Shown piece after piece: positions 17,508 through 25,779 of a stretch of 64,000 nt of DNA. Source of the DNA: Thermoplasmata archaeon (GTDB taxonomy: Archaea > Thermoplasmatota > Thermoplasmata > Sysuiplasmatales > Sysuiplasmataceae). The notes beneath the pieces were generated by a model. The model was not told the DNA's origin. It searched no databases and worked only from the letters and a program-made list of their open reading frames with translations. How positions within the stretch are numbered: the stretch's first letter is position 1; every line of letters begins with the position of its first letter. The stretch spans positions 1 to 64,000 of the forward strand of contig JAJZXY010000012.1 of assembly GCA_021806165.1 (NCBI GenBank). Reading direction: 5' to 3'. A program made the translations under genes and the position numbers.

Positions 17508-20231
17508 ATGCTAAGATCACTAATAGGCAGCAGAGCAGGGAGGCGCATTATTGCAGTCGTTATAATAGCGCTGCTCGTGATTGCATCGCTTTCAATCTAC
17601 CTGCAGATGTCCCAGCAGAGGAACGTCTCCTCACTGACCAAACATGGCGGCTCCGGATACATTACTGGCATGCCGCAGTCGGTCAACCTGACTGCCACGC
17701 ACTCCTGGGATTACCCGCTGACGCTTGTGGTGACTGAGTCCTACCTCTCGGGCATAGTGCTCAACGTGACACAGAACTCAACATACTCCAATGCTGAAGC
17801 ATATTTCACAACATCAACCTCACACTGGAATTCGCTGGACGGAAACCTTTCACTGCAGTCTAGCGTTCCATACTACACCGCAGGGGAGAGGGATGGCGGA
17901 ATGTCCCTCGTAGTGCAGGGGAATGAGAATGCCACCGGATGGATAGGCATATCCGTGACCTCTGTCGTCGGGAACGTGACGCCTGCATTCTTCAAGGTGG
18001 TGGTGTACGGATACGTGCAGCCTTCAGCTCCATCGCCGTACATCCAGTTCGGAAACCTTCCGGCAACGGTCACGGTTAATTCCAGCAGCAGCGGCCAGTA
18101 CGACATCATCTACCACACCTCGGGCACGACGGGCGCAGTCTCATGGCAGACCAACCAGACATGGATAGCTGTTGCAACGCTGAACGGGACAAACGCGGTG
18201 GCATCCTACTCCGCGCCGGACGTGGCATCCAACAGCACATTCGTGGTGAACATCACAGCCACGGCCGGTGGAGTGACAAACTCCTCCACTCTGACATTCA
18301 TAGTGGTAGTGCAGTCAAGGGCCAGCATCACGCTCGACAACCTGCCGGTGGAGCTGAATGTCAATCCAGGGGAAAGCGGCACGTACATCATCAACTACAC
18401 GGCTGTCAACATAGGCGGCCAGGTGCAGTGGAGTAGTAACCAGAGCTGGGTTGCTGTGACCAATGAGAACGGTTCTGCAGCCTATGCCAACTATACCGTA
18501 CCCCAGGTCAGTTCCAACAGCACACTTGTCGCATTCATCACGGCTGCGGGGAACGGCGCGACGGCGTCCTCGACCATCACGTTCAATGTGACGGTCAACG
18601 CAACGACTCCCCCACCGGCACCCTCCATATCCTTTGACAACCTGCCCGCAACAATCACAGTGCCTTCCGGAAGCGCAGGCACGTACATCATCAACTACAC
18701 GGCTGTCAACATAGGCGGCCAGGTGCAGTGGAGTAGTAACCAGAGCTGGGTTGCTGTGACCAATGAGAACGGTTCTGCAGCCTATGCCAACTATACCGTA
18801 CCCCAGGTCAGTTCCAACAGCACATTCGTGGTGAACATCACAGCCACGGCCGGTGGAGTGACAAACTCCTCCACTCTGACATTCCTGGTGATAGCACCGC
18901 AGACTCCGCACCAGGGAGAGATAGAGCTTCTCAACCTGCCCGCAACGATAAGGGTGGCGTCCGGAAGTTCGGGAACGTTCACGATAGAATATGCAGCCTC
19001 CGGCATCAGCGGGGGGCTGACGTGGAATTCCACTCTTCCATGGGTCGAGGTCACCACTGTGAACAGCAGCACCGCCTACGCAAACTACACCGCACCATCG
19101 GCAACACCTGAGTTCAACACATCCTCCGGCAGCGGAGGGTTCTACACAATCTACACCGCAGGAATTTCAGTGGTGTCCGGGAACGGCGTGACGAACTCGT
19201 CAACTCTTACGTTCAACGTCACCGCACCTTATGTGGAGAACACAACAGCCACGATAACGACGCTCATATGCCTCAACAATTCAGTGCTCAGGGTGCATGT
19301 GGACGGCGGCATACACATAGCAGTCTTCATTCCGGCCAACCAGTCTAACACGTCGCTGCTAATCTACACGGTCATAGTGATGAACAATTCCACACTCGAG
19401 GCATCTGTTGACGGCGGGGTGCACGTGAATGTCTATGCATCAACGCAGACCAACCTGACGATATACGACTACACCCTGATCTACATGAGAAACTCCAGTC
19501 TCAGCGTCAGGATTGACGGAGGCATCCATTTCGACGTCTGCTCGTGCAGCGGTGTCAACCTGACGGTTGTGGACTACACGCACATCAGCAGCAGCAATTC
19601 AACCATCAGGCTGCATCTCGGCCACATGGACACTGATGCATACTCACAGGTGACTCAGGGTTCAGGGCCCGCTGCGGCCGGAACGTACCAGCCATTCTTC
19701 ACAGAAATCTGCCTGAACAACTCAACCATGCACATCAGCATTGACGGCGGCATACACGTCTCATTCACTGCCGGACAGTCTTCGGGAAATGTCACGGCCA
19801 TATACACGGACATAGAGCTGAACAATTCCAGGCTCTGCCTCAGGATTGAAGGCGGCGTCTACATCGACCTTGTGAAATACGGGGTGGACCAGCAGGTCCT
19901 GCACACAGTCTTGCAGCTGAACAACACACAGATGGAAATTGAGATCCAGGGCATAAGGATACCCTCGGGCGGCGAAGGATGCGGGGACGGCGGCCACGGG
20001 GATGCACCGGCAGGTGCAGGCAGCGGACAGGCTGCGGCGGAGAGAGGGATCGCGGGCTCGCCAACGATGATAAAGTTGGCACACGGCAGCGCGCACAGCT
20101 CACTCTCCCCACAGTCTTCTCCGGGGCAGGCGCATGCAGATGGAGCACCCACGGGTAGCCACAACACGCCTTCTGCGCTTAACGGCGGGCCACCTCATGC
20201 CACGGGTCCGCCTGAAGACTCTGCAACATGA
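17508..20231 (+). CDS. Large secreted/surface repeat protein
   Basis: A 907-residue extracellular protein with an N-terminal basic segment and hydrophobic helix (residues about 12-32) acting as signal anchor. Residues about 170-580 hold four to five beta-sandwich-like repeats with the wording NLPATITV, GTYIINYTA, WVAVTNENG, STFVVNITATAGGVTNSSTLTF. Residues about 590-820 hold a second repeat of about 45 residues, each with NNS.L.....DGGIH..V. N-glycosylation sequons (N-x-S/T) are extremely frequent. The tail (about 835-907) is Gly/Ala/Pro/Ser/His-rich and has no membrane helix. Probably an S-layer-associated or adhesive glycoprotein. Exact DNA repeats inside the gene indicate recent duplication. 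Confidence 0.75.
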   Translation: MLRSLIGSRAGRRIIAVVIIALLVIASLSIYLQMSQQRNVSSLTKHGGSGYITGMPQSVNLTATHSWDYPLTLVVTESYLSGIVLNVTQNSTYSNAEAYFTTSTSHWNSLDGNLSLQSSVPYYTAGERDGGMSLVVQGNENATGWIGISVTSVVGNVTPAFFKVVVYGYVQPSAPSPYIQFGNLPATVTVNSSSSGQYDIIYHTSGTTGAVSWQTNQTWIAVATLNGTNAVASYSAPDVASNSTFVVNITATAGGVTNSSTLTFIVVVQSRASITLDNLPVELNVNPGESGTYIINYTAVNIGGQVQWSSNQSWVAVTNENGSAAYANYTVPQVSSNSTLVAFITAAGNGATASSTITFNVTVNATTPPPAPSISFDNLPATITVPSGSAGTYIINYTAVNIGGQVQWSSNQSWVAVTNENGSAAYANYTVPQVSSNSTFVVNITATAGGVTNSSTLTFLVIAPQTPHQGEIELLNLPATIRVASGSSGTFTIEYAASGISGGLTWNSTLPWVEVTTVNSSTAYANYTAPSATPEFNTSSGSGGFYTIYTAGISVVSGNGVTNSSTLTFNVTAPYVENTTATITTLICLNNSVLRVHVDGGIHIAVFIPANQSNTSLLIYTVIVMNNSTLEASVDGGVHVNVYASTQTNLTIYDYTLIYMRNSSLSVRIDGGIHFDVCSCSGVNLTVVDYTHISSSNSTIRLHLGHMDTDAYSQVTQGSGPAAAGTYQPFFTEICLNNSTMHISIDGGIHVSFTAGQSSGNVTAIYTDIELNNSRLCLRIEGGVYIDLVKYGVDQQVLHTVLQLNNTQMEIEIQGIRIPSGGEGCGDGGHGDAPAGAGSGQAAAERGIAGSPTMIKLAHGSAHSSLSPQSSPGQAHADGAPTGSHNTPSALNGGPPHATGPPEDSAT
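18228..18299 (+). repeat. Perfect 72-bp intragenic direct repeat
   Basis: Identical to 18813-18884 (offset 585 bases, a multiple of three). Encodes the end of the first beta-sandwich repeat (STFVVNITATAGG region). Confidence 0.85.
18378..18524 (+). repeat. Perfect 147-bp intragenic direct repeat, copy 1
   Basis: Identical base for base to 18678-18824, exactly 300 bases downstream and in the same reading frame, inside the surface-protein gene. The sequence flanking on both sides diverges. Confidence 0.85.
18678..18824 (+). repeat. Perfect 147-bp intragenic direct repeat, copy 2
   Basis: Second copy of 18378-18524. From 18813 it runs into a further exact repeat (18813-18884) of a different upstream segment (18228-18299), so this domain is a mosaic of two neighbouring ones. 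Confidence 0.85.
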
Positions 20232-20314
20232 AAACTCCCTCAAACCTCTTAAAATATATTTCTTGCATTTTTGTAAATGGAAAGATTGAATACACTCCCT
20301 CCCATTGAGGATGC

Positions 20315-20884
20315 GTGAACCTGAAGGTTGAGCTGCTGGACATACTCGCAGTGGTCGTCCTGGTTAGCATTGTACTGCTCGCCTATGTACTCATTGCACC
20401 AACAGCCATCCAGCAGAATCTCAGCGCCTCCGGGCTTGTCCAGAAGACGGGGGGCACCGCCACATTCTACCTGAACATAAGCGCTCTAGGCGGCTTCAGG
20501 GAGGTCAGCCTAAATGTAGGCAATGTCAATTTCACAGCGCCTGCAGGCTGGAGCTACAATATAAGCAGCCCCGCCTTCACTGTTGAGTCGTCACACAATT
20601 TCTCCAATACAATCACTGTGAGCGTTCCTGCAAGCGCCTCGCCCGGCAGCATGGCAAACCTGACATTCCTGCTCTACTCCAGGGGCAATCCATCCTCATT
20701 TTCCACACTTTACCACCTGTCGGTGACAGCATCCACAAGCTCGTTCGTGCTCGGGAATTCCGAAATAATCACCTCGTCCGTGACAGGCATCAATTTCGTG
20801 CCATGGTTCGCGGTTATAGGCCCCATCGCACTCGTCACGGCGATGATGGGAGTGGGCATACTCGTGATGAGAAACAGGAAGTGA
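20315..20884 (+). CDS. Surface-exposed protein anchored by two membrane helices
   Basis: 189 residues: an N-terminal helix (about 7-28), an extracellular domain (about 35-150) with sequons and the NEW3/NPCBM-associated-like wording ASPGSMANLTFLLYS, and a C-terminal helix (about 160-184) ending in a basic RNRK tail. The start is a GTG at 20315 behind TTGAGGATGC; the ATG four bases earlier is out of frame and stops at once. It follows the 907-residue surface protein by 83 bases on the same strand and could be a membrane anchor or accessory for it. Function unknown. Confidence 0.65.
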   Translation: MNLKVELLDILAVVVLVSIVLLAYVLIAPTAIQQNLSASGLVQKTGGTATFYLNISALGGFREVSLNVGNVNFTAPAGWSYNISSPAFTVESSHNFSNTITVSVPASASPGSMANLTFLLYSRGNPSSFSTLYHLSVTASTSSFVLGNSEIITSSVTGINFVPWFAVIGPIALVTAMMGVGILVMRNRK

Positions 20885-20888
20885 GCGG

Positions 20889-21182
20889 CTAATCCGACTG
20901 CCCTGTTCTCCGGCCGCCGGCCGAGACGAACAGTATGGCCGCGACAATATGCGAGCAGAGCACTCCCTTCCCCGCCTTCAGGCTGCCTAGCCTGCAGGTG
21001 CAGTTGTATGTGTCATCGCTCATCAGCCTCACGTTGTACCTCTGGTGCTCACCCTCAACCAGCAGGTAGATACCCTTCCCTGTCTCTACATCCAGAGCTA
21101 CCCCGCCCTGCCTGTAGATTTCCGCCCCCTTCCTGTAGATGGATGAACTGAACGGCATCGGATGATAATCATCTAACTCCAT
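20889..21182 (-). CDS. Stand-alone SWIM zinc-finger protein
   Basis: 97 residues with a SWIM motif, C-x-C-x(n)-C-x-H, in NCTCRLGSLKAGKGVLCSHIV (two Cys near 61-63, then Cys and His near 76-78). SWIM domains bind DNA or protein and in prokaryotes often accompany SWI2/SNF2 ATPases or recombination proteins; here no partner is adjacent. It lies between the surface protein cluster and the S53 protease, convergent with the former and 16 bases downstream of the latter on the same strand. Confidence 0.75.
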   Translation of the reverse strand: MELDDYHPMPFSSSIYRKGAEIYRQGGVALDVETGKGIYLLVEGEHQRYNVRLMSDDTYNCTCRLGSLKAGKGVLCSHIVAAILFVSAGGRRTGQSD

Positions 21183-21198
21183 TATCTAGAGTTGCACG

Positions 21199-24039
21199 TC
21201 AGAGCTTCCTTCTCCTTGAAATGGAGTAGCTTATGACGGCCGCCACAATAATGGTGACTGCAAGCACCACCAGCGCCGTCTCCCCCTTAAGAAGGTTGAG
21301 GAGACCAAGTGACTGGACTGAAACAGTAACATTCGCAAACGCCACATCGCCGGAGAGGTCGGTGACAGTAAGAAGGACATACTTTGAACCGCCTGTGCTG
21401 AACACGTGGCTGACCGGGTTGCCCGTGGCGGAGGAGCTGTTCTCAAATGTCCAGACGTATGAGTATCCGCCAGCGCCGCCGCTCACATTGGCCCTGAATG
21501 TGACGTTGAATGGCGACACTCCGCTGTTTGACGGCGAGAGAGAAATGTTCACGGCCATCGGGTTGTACACCTTCACGTCAAGAGAGGCTGTGGAGCTCTT
21601 CCCGAGGCTGTCTGTTACAGTCAGGCTGACCTTGTAGCTGCCCGGCTGAGTGAAGTTTGCATGTATTACAGGAACGGTGGATGTGAACTTCCCCGTGGAA
21701 TTGCTGTATGACCACAGGTACGAGTAGCCGGGAGTGCCGCCGGTGCTGGCTGCCTCCAGCTGGAGGAAGAGAGGGAAGCTGCCGCCCGTCCTGTTTGCCT
21801 TGATCACAGCCCTGAGGTGAGGCGCAACGTTGACTGCTGCCGTGTCCTGGCTAGTGTAATATCCCCTTGGCGAGCCGGGCGAGTAGATGAATGCTGTGAC
21901 AAGAGCCGTGAAATTGCCGCCATAGACGTAGGTGTGGGTTACAGATGCGAAGGTTGAGTTGAGGGTGTATGCGTCACCGAATGCCCACAGGTAGTAGGAC
22001 AGTGGTGGCGGCGAGGAGCTGAGAGAAGACTTGAATGAAACTGAGAGGTTTGCATCGCCGGAGGAGGGTGTCGCGGACAGGTTCATAGGGTCGTAGCTCC
22101 CGCCGGAAAGGACAGTGACATTGACGAATGAGGAGGCTGTGGCGGAGACGTTGTCTGTGACCACTGCCATGAAGTGGTAGACGGCCGCGCCGGTGAGGTC
22201 TACGAGGTGGTTGACACCGCTGCCGCTGTAAGTTCCGTTGAGGTACCACTTCACGCTGTAGGGGGCAAAGCCTCCAGTGACATTGGCATAGAGGGATGCG
22301 AGAAGGGGCGAATTGCCCCATTCAGGCGTCGCGGATGCATTAACCGCAAGGGGCGAGGCGGGCACGCTTGCAGCAAGCAGGAGCAGGTTTGTGACATCCG
22401 GGGAGCCAAGGCCGGTCACCAAATCGTAACCTGGACCAGCGGAGTAGTAGCCGTTGTTCCCCTGCGTTATGTCATAGAATGTTTTGCTGTAGTTTGCTGT
22501 TAGTGCAATGGAGTAGAGTATGGGGTTGGCGAATCCCAGAACCCCCTCTCCGGTGCTGGCGCGCAGCTGGTTCTCCAGACCCAGTATGCCGGCCCATATA
22601 GGTGCGCCGAAGCTTGTTCCTCCGGCACCAAGCCAGCTGCCGTTGTAAAAGACGAAATACCCGGCGGCCGGCATTGCGCTGAACGATACGTCCGGGACAC
22701 CCCTTGAGCCGAGTATGAGCGGCCCTGGCAGCTGCTTCTGGTAGGACGGGGTGGAGAAGTAGCCGCTGACACCGCCGCCGCTCTTGTTCCAACCGGTTTC
22801 TGAATAGCGCACGATCTGGCCGTTGCGCTGGGTGAGATTGAGCCACGTCCCGCCTACAGCCGTGATATAGGGTGAGGAGGCGGGGAAGTCCGGGGTAAGC
22901 TGGGATGTGTTGTCATAAGCTCCGAAATCTCCCGAGGCGGCGGTTATGTCCATGCCCTGGGCTGCGGCCTGCTTGAATATGTTGTTGTCCTGAACCATCG
23001 TGGATGTGGGCGTCCCGGAAGAGCCGCTTTCCGGGGTGCCCCAGCTGGTGCTTACAACTGATGAAAGGTTGTTTGAAACAACGTAGCTGAACATGTTGGT
23101 AAATGTGGTGAGCTGCGCATTCGGCCCCTCTATGACGTTGATGGTGGCGTTGGGTATTACGGCTGTCATCCATTCCACATCAAGCGTGCTCTCCAGCCCG
23201 ACCGTGCCCGGCTGCCCGAACGGCTGCAGCGGCCTGACATCCAGGGGCGATATGCCGAATGCCTGGTCGAACTGGAGCAGCGTGGAATTGGAGTAGGAGA
23301 ATGCTGTGACGATGGAAACTGAGACGCCGTTGCCGTAGATGCCCCGGTTGTAGATGCCTGTGAAATTGTAAGCCTCCCTTATAGTGGCTGGATTGTATGG
23401 TGAAGTTGTCCCGGGGGAAGTTGGCGGCACATATGAAGGGGAGCTGGCGTTCGCTGCCTGATAGGCGGGATGGGTGTAAGTGATATAGTCCTGCAGACCC
23501 GCAATACCTGAGACGAGGGGCGCAACTGAATAGGGGAGTGATGCCGCCCCCGATGCGGCGTAGTACTGCCTGCCGCCCATTTCAAAATTATAGAGAGTCA
23601 CTCCGAGGGCTGAGTGCAGCTCTCCTGCGGTGGCCTCGAATGACAGCAGCGAGCCTCCTCCCTGGACGAGAGTCGGTGCGATGCCGTAGGATGACATGTA
23701 GGACACGACGGCCGAAACGGAGGACTGGTAGGGTGCAAACCTGGAGTAGAACTGTGCTGGGGAAAGCCATCTGTGGTAATCGGGGCTGCCCGGCGTGTAA
23801 AGGGATGAGAGGAGAGCATTCAGGCCCGCCTGGTCCCTGAGGGGGACGGATATGGTTATATTCACATCCATGCCGGACGGCGCGGCGCTGTGTGCCACTC
23901 CGTTCAGAACTGAAGATGACGCATCTGTCAGTACGGGCAGCCTTTCCTGAGCGGACTGGGCGGATGCGGCCGGCGTGAACTGCACCGAATAGACTGCGAG
24001 CAGCGCGAATGCAAGAAGGAGAGTGAACAGCTTCTTCAT
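21199..24039 (-). CDS. Secreted sedolisin (S53) acid protease with PKD-like domains and C-terminal anchor
   Basis: Serine-carboxyl protease active at acid pH, of the kumamolisin/sedolisin family. Signal peptide at residues 1-27; pro-domain (Pro-kumamolisin type) to about 190; catalytic domain about 210-560 with Glu283 and Asp287 (ESTLDVEW), oxyanion Asp371 (SGDFGA) and Ser476 (GGTSFGAP), and a calcium loop near DITQGNNGYYSAGPGYD. Then about four PKD/Ig-like domains (570-905) and a membrane helix with RRRKL tail. The ATG at 24039 is chosen because a TATA (GATTTAATC, minus strand, 24061-24069) is 26 bases upstream. Probably digests extracellular protein for this heterotroph. Confidence 0.9.
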   Translation of the reverse strand: MKKLFTLLLAFALLAVYSVQFTPAASAQSAQERLPVLTDASSSVLNGVAHSAAPSGMDVNITISVPLRDQAGLNALLSSLYTPGSPDYHRWLSPAQFYSRFAPYQSSVSAVVSYMSSYGIAPTLVQGGGSLLSFEATAGELHSALGVTLYNFEMGGRQYYAASGAASLPYSVAPLVSGIAGLQDYITYTHPAYQAANASSPSYVPPTSPGTTSPYNPATIREAYNFTGIYNRGIYGNGVSVSIVTAFSYSNSTLLQFDQAFGISPLDVRPLQPFGQPGTVGLESTLDVEWMTAVIPNATINVIEGPNAQLTTFTNMFSYVVSNNLSSVVSTSWGTPESGSSGTPTSTMVQDNNIFKQAAAQGMDITAASGDFGAYDNTSQLTPDFPASSPYITAVGGTWLNLTQRNGQIVRYSETGWNKSGGGVSGYFSTPSYQKQLPGPLILGSRGVPDVSFSAMPAAGYFVFYNGSWLGAGGTSFGAPIWAGILGLENQLRASTGEGVLGFANPILYSIALTANYSKTFYDITQGNNGYYSAGPGYDLVTGLGSPDVTNLLLLAASVPASPLAVNASATPEWGNSPLLASLYANVTGGFAPYSVKWYLNGTYSGSGVNHLVDLTGAAVYHFMAVVTDNVSATASSFVNVTVLSGGSYDPMNLSATPSSGDANLSVSFKSSLSSSPPPLSYYLWAFGDAYTLNSTFASVTHTYVYGGNFTALVTAFIYSPGSPRGYYTSQDTAAVNVAPHLRAVIKANRTGGSFPLFLQLEAASTGGTPGYSYLWSYSNSTGKFTSTVPVIHANFTQPGSYKVSLTVTDSLGKSSTASLDVKVYNPMAVNISLSPSNSGVSPFNVTFRANVSGGAGGYSYVWTFENSSSATGNPVSHVFSTGGSKYVLLTVTDLSGDVAFANVTVSVQSLGLLNLLKGETALVVLAVTIIVAAVISYSISRRRKL

Positions 24040-24060
24040 CTGAATGACGATCATCCCCTT

Positions 24061-24069
24061 GATTAAATC
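24061..24069 (-). promoter_or_regulatory. TATA box of the S53 protease gene
   Basis: GATTTAATC on the minus strand, centred 26 bases from the ATG at 24039; supports this start over the ATG at 24054. A second strong AT element (CTATTTATAC, about 24151-24160) in the same gap faces no obvious gene at the right distance. Confidence 0.45.
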
Positions 24070-24278
24070 TGTTTGTTTCAGGGTATCTGTCCGGGTTATT
24101 CAGCCCCGGTTCGGCACCCGGCCTTTCCTCACAACCCCTGTGCTGTGCGCTATTTATACATATCACAGATGGCGGGGAAGGCCGCGGGACTTCGCTCACA
24201 TCGGCGATAGCATTTAGCCGCGTCAGCTACAGCAAGACTTATTATCCAGCTCCAAAATGGATAGTGCAGGTACGGATC

Positions 24279-24581
24279 ATGACTACCGAGGAAGAGGTCC
24301 TTGAAGTGCTCAGAGAATGCTACGACCCGGAGATACCGATTAACATAGTTGACCTGGGACTGGTCTACAGGGTGGCCATAGACGGCGAGAAGGTTTCAGT
24401 GGAAATGACCCTTACAGCCCCCGGCTGCCCGGTCAGCGGACTGCTCAAGGACGATGTAACGAGCAAGCTGCTATCCCTTGAGGGAGTGAAGGAGGCAAAT
24501 GTGGAGATCGTCTGGGACCCCGTCTGGTCGCCTGAGAAGATGTCGGATGATGCCAAGAGGCAGCTCGGCTGGCTTACCTGA
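24279..24581 (+). CDS. MIP18/DUF59 (SufT/PaaD-like) iron-sulfur assembly protein
   Basis: Small DUF59 protein, a family implicated in iron-sulfur cluster maturation (SufT, MIP18) or in PaaD of the phenylacetyl-CoA epoxidase set. Signatures: CYDPEIPINIVDLGLVYRV near residues 14-32, then MTLTAPGCPVSGLLKDDV with the conserved Cys, and EIVWDPVWSPEKMSDDAKRQLG. The ATG at 24279 gives 100 residues; a GTG at 24264 is possible. A TATA-like CTTATTATCC lies around 24238-24247. No paa genes are nearby, so the SufT role is more likely. Confidence 0.85.
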   Translation: MTTEEEVLEVLRECYDPEIPINIVDLGLVYRVAIDGEKVSVEMTLTAPGCPVSGLLKDDVTSKLLSLEGVKEANVEIVWDPVWSPEKMSDDAKRQLGWLT

Positions 24582-24615
24582 AATGGCTTTCCATCCTGTT
24601 ATTCAGCAGCCGGGC

Positions 24616-25257
24616 TCAGAAGTTGACGCCGTATTTTGACGCCAGCTTGACTACTTCCCTGTCGGGCCAATTGTAATACTCCTTCTGAGTGATTACAACG
24701 ACATCTATTCCGTTTCCAGTGGCTGAATCCCTCTTGAGTGCAGAGCAGAGGGCTCTGACTGCAAGCTCAAACGCATCCTCCCTGGAAAGGTCGCTGCTCT
24801 TGTACCTGTCCTCCATAACGCCATAGACGTACGGGGAGCCGGAACCTACTGAAATGAAGTCGTCCTTCTCAGCGCCGCCTGCCGGGTCCACTGAATAGAC
24901 ATGGGCACCACTGCCGTCCACGCCTGCAATGATCGGGAATGTGTATTCGGGGAAGAACTTGGTCTGGTTCAGTATGTTTGCAAGTAGGGTTGCAACACCC
25001 CCAACGGTGATCTCGTAGCCGTTCTTGTAGTAGAATATGCTGCTTTCGGCCTGAAGCACCTTGACCATATGCTGGCTGTCTCCTACACCCCCGGCAATGG
25101 TCATTGCAATGTGGTCTGTTACCTTGTGAAGCTTTGATATTGTCTTGGAACTTATCATGGTGTCCATCGTGGCTCGCCTGTCAGTGGCGATTATGACTCC
25201 GTCACGCCACCTGAACGCCAGTGTTGTGGTTCCGGTAGACTGCACCATGTTCTGCAT
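24616..25257 (-). CDS. psmB: Proteasome subunit beta
   Basis: Catalytic beta subunit of the archaeal 20S proteasome. A nine-residue propeptide (ending STG) precedes the catalytic Thr of TTTLAF; counting from it, Asp17 in ATDRRAT and Lys33 in ISKLHK occupy the standard positions, and SVGSGSPYVYGVMED with D..DL follows in the usual place. The ATG at 25257 is preferred over that at 25290 because a TATA (GTTAATATAC, minus strand, 25279-25288) lies 27 bases upstream of it. Length 213. No alpha subunit or PAN ATPase is in the window. Confidence 0.93.
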   Translation of the reverse strand: MQNMVQSTGTTTLAFRWRDGVIIATDRRATMDTMISSKTISKLHKVTDHIAMTIAGGVGDSQHMVKVLQAESSIFYYKNGYEITVGGVATLLANILNQTKFFPEYTFPIIAGVDGSGAHVYSVDPAGGAEKDDFISVGSGSPYVYGVMEDRYKSSDLSREDAFELAVRALCSALKRDSATGNGIDVVVITQKEYYNWPDREVVKLASKYGVNF

Positions 25258-25278
25258 GAACTGAGTTAAGTCTATTGG

Positions 25279-25288
25279 GTATATTAAC
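25279..25288 (-). promoter_or_regulatory. TATA box of psmB
   Basis: GTTAATATAC on the minus strand, centred 27 bases from the ATG at 25257, indicating a leaderless transcript and fixing the start of the short propeptide. Confidence 0.55.
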
Positions 25289-25355
25289 ACGTTGCCGCGC
25301 AGTTGAAAATTAGGAAATGAAAGGGTTTGGAAGAAGTATCACACACCGGGCGAAT

Positions 25356-25583
25356 CTACTTCTTCATCACTTTCATGAAGCCGCCGCTCTCGTGGACGGA
25401 AAGACCTCGGACGTAGAGAAGGTTCTCAAAATCTTCCCACGAAGTCTCCTCGAGCCTAGGGTTGTTCCCCTTTGTGAACTCGAGTTTTGTCGTTCCCTTC
25501 ACCTTTGCCGGCCTCAGTCCCTTTGAATAAGCGATGCGCTTCGCTTCTTCAAAAGGTATTTCTCTCATTGCCATTTCATGCAT
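25356..25583 (-). CDS. Small hypothetical protein
   Basis: 75 residues, highly charged, no membrane helix; contains REIPFEEAKRIAYSKGLRPA and ETSWEDFENLLYVRGLSV. I do not recognise the family. Evidence that it is real: a GAGAGGGATGC ribosome-binding-like run before the ATG and a TATA-like GCCATATAGCC (minus strand, about 25618-25628) at the right distance. Start could be any of three in-frame ATGs within the first six codons. It follows no operon partner; psmB lies 66 bases downstream on the same strand with its own promoter. Confidence 0.55.
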   Translation of the reverse strand: MHEMAMREIPFEEAKRIAYSKGLRPAKVKGTTKLEFTKGNNPRLEETSWEDFENLLYVRGLSVHESGGFMKVMKK

Positions 25584-25779
25584 CCCTCTCTTCTGTTTCC
25601 CCGCCGAAGCGGTTGTTGGCTATATGGCCAAGCGGGTATATCATACTTTCCGTCTGACGAATGTCGTACCCTTGTACGCCAAGAACGTTGTTTTTACTGG
25701 CAAATGTGATATCCCACGACCGTAATACTGACACCGACTGCCCGTGCGGAGTGCGTGCGGGAGGGCTGGTGCAGAAGGA

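Noticed and set aside
18228-18884. CRISPR-like or transposon-derived repeats
   Set aside because: Repeats are in frame within one protein gene, long, and spaced by protein-domain lengths; no repeat-spacer pattern or transposase exists.
25616-25740. Possible tRNA or structured RNA in the GC/AT mixed gap before the MBL hydrolase
   Set aside because: No T-arm consensus or consistent acceptor pairing could be found.
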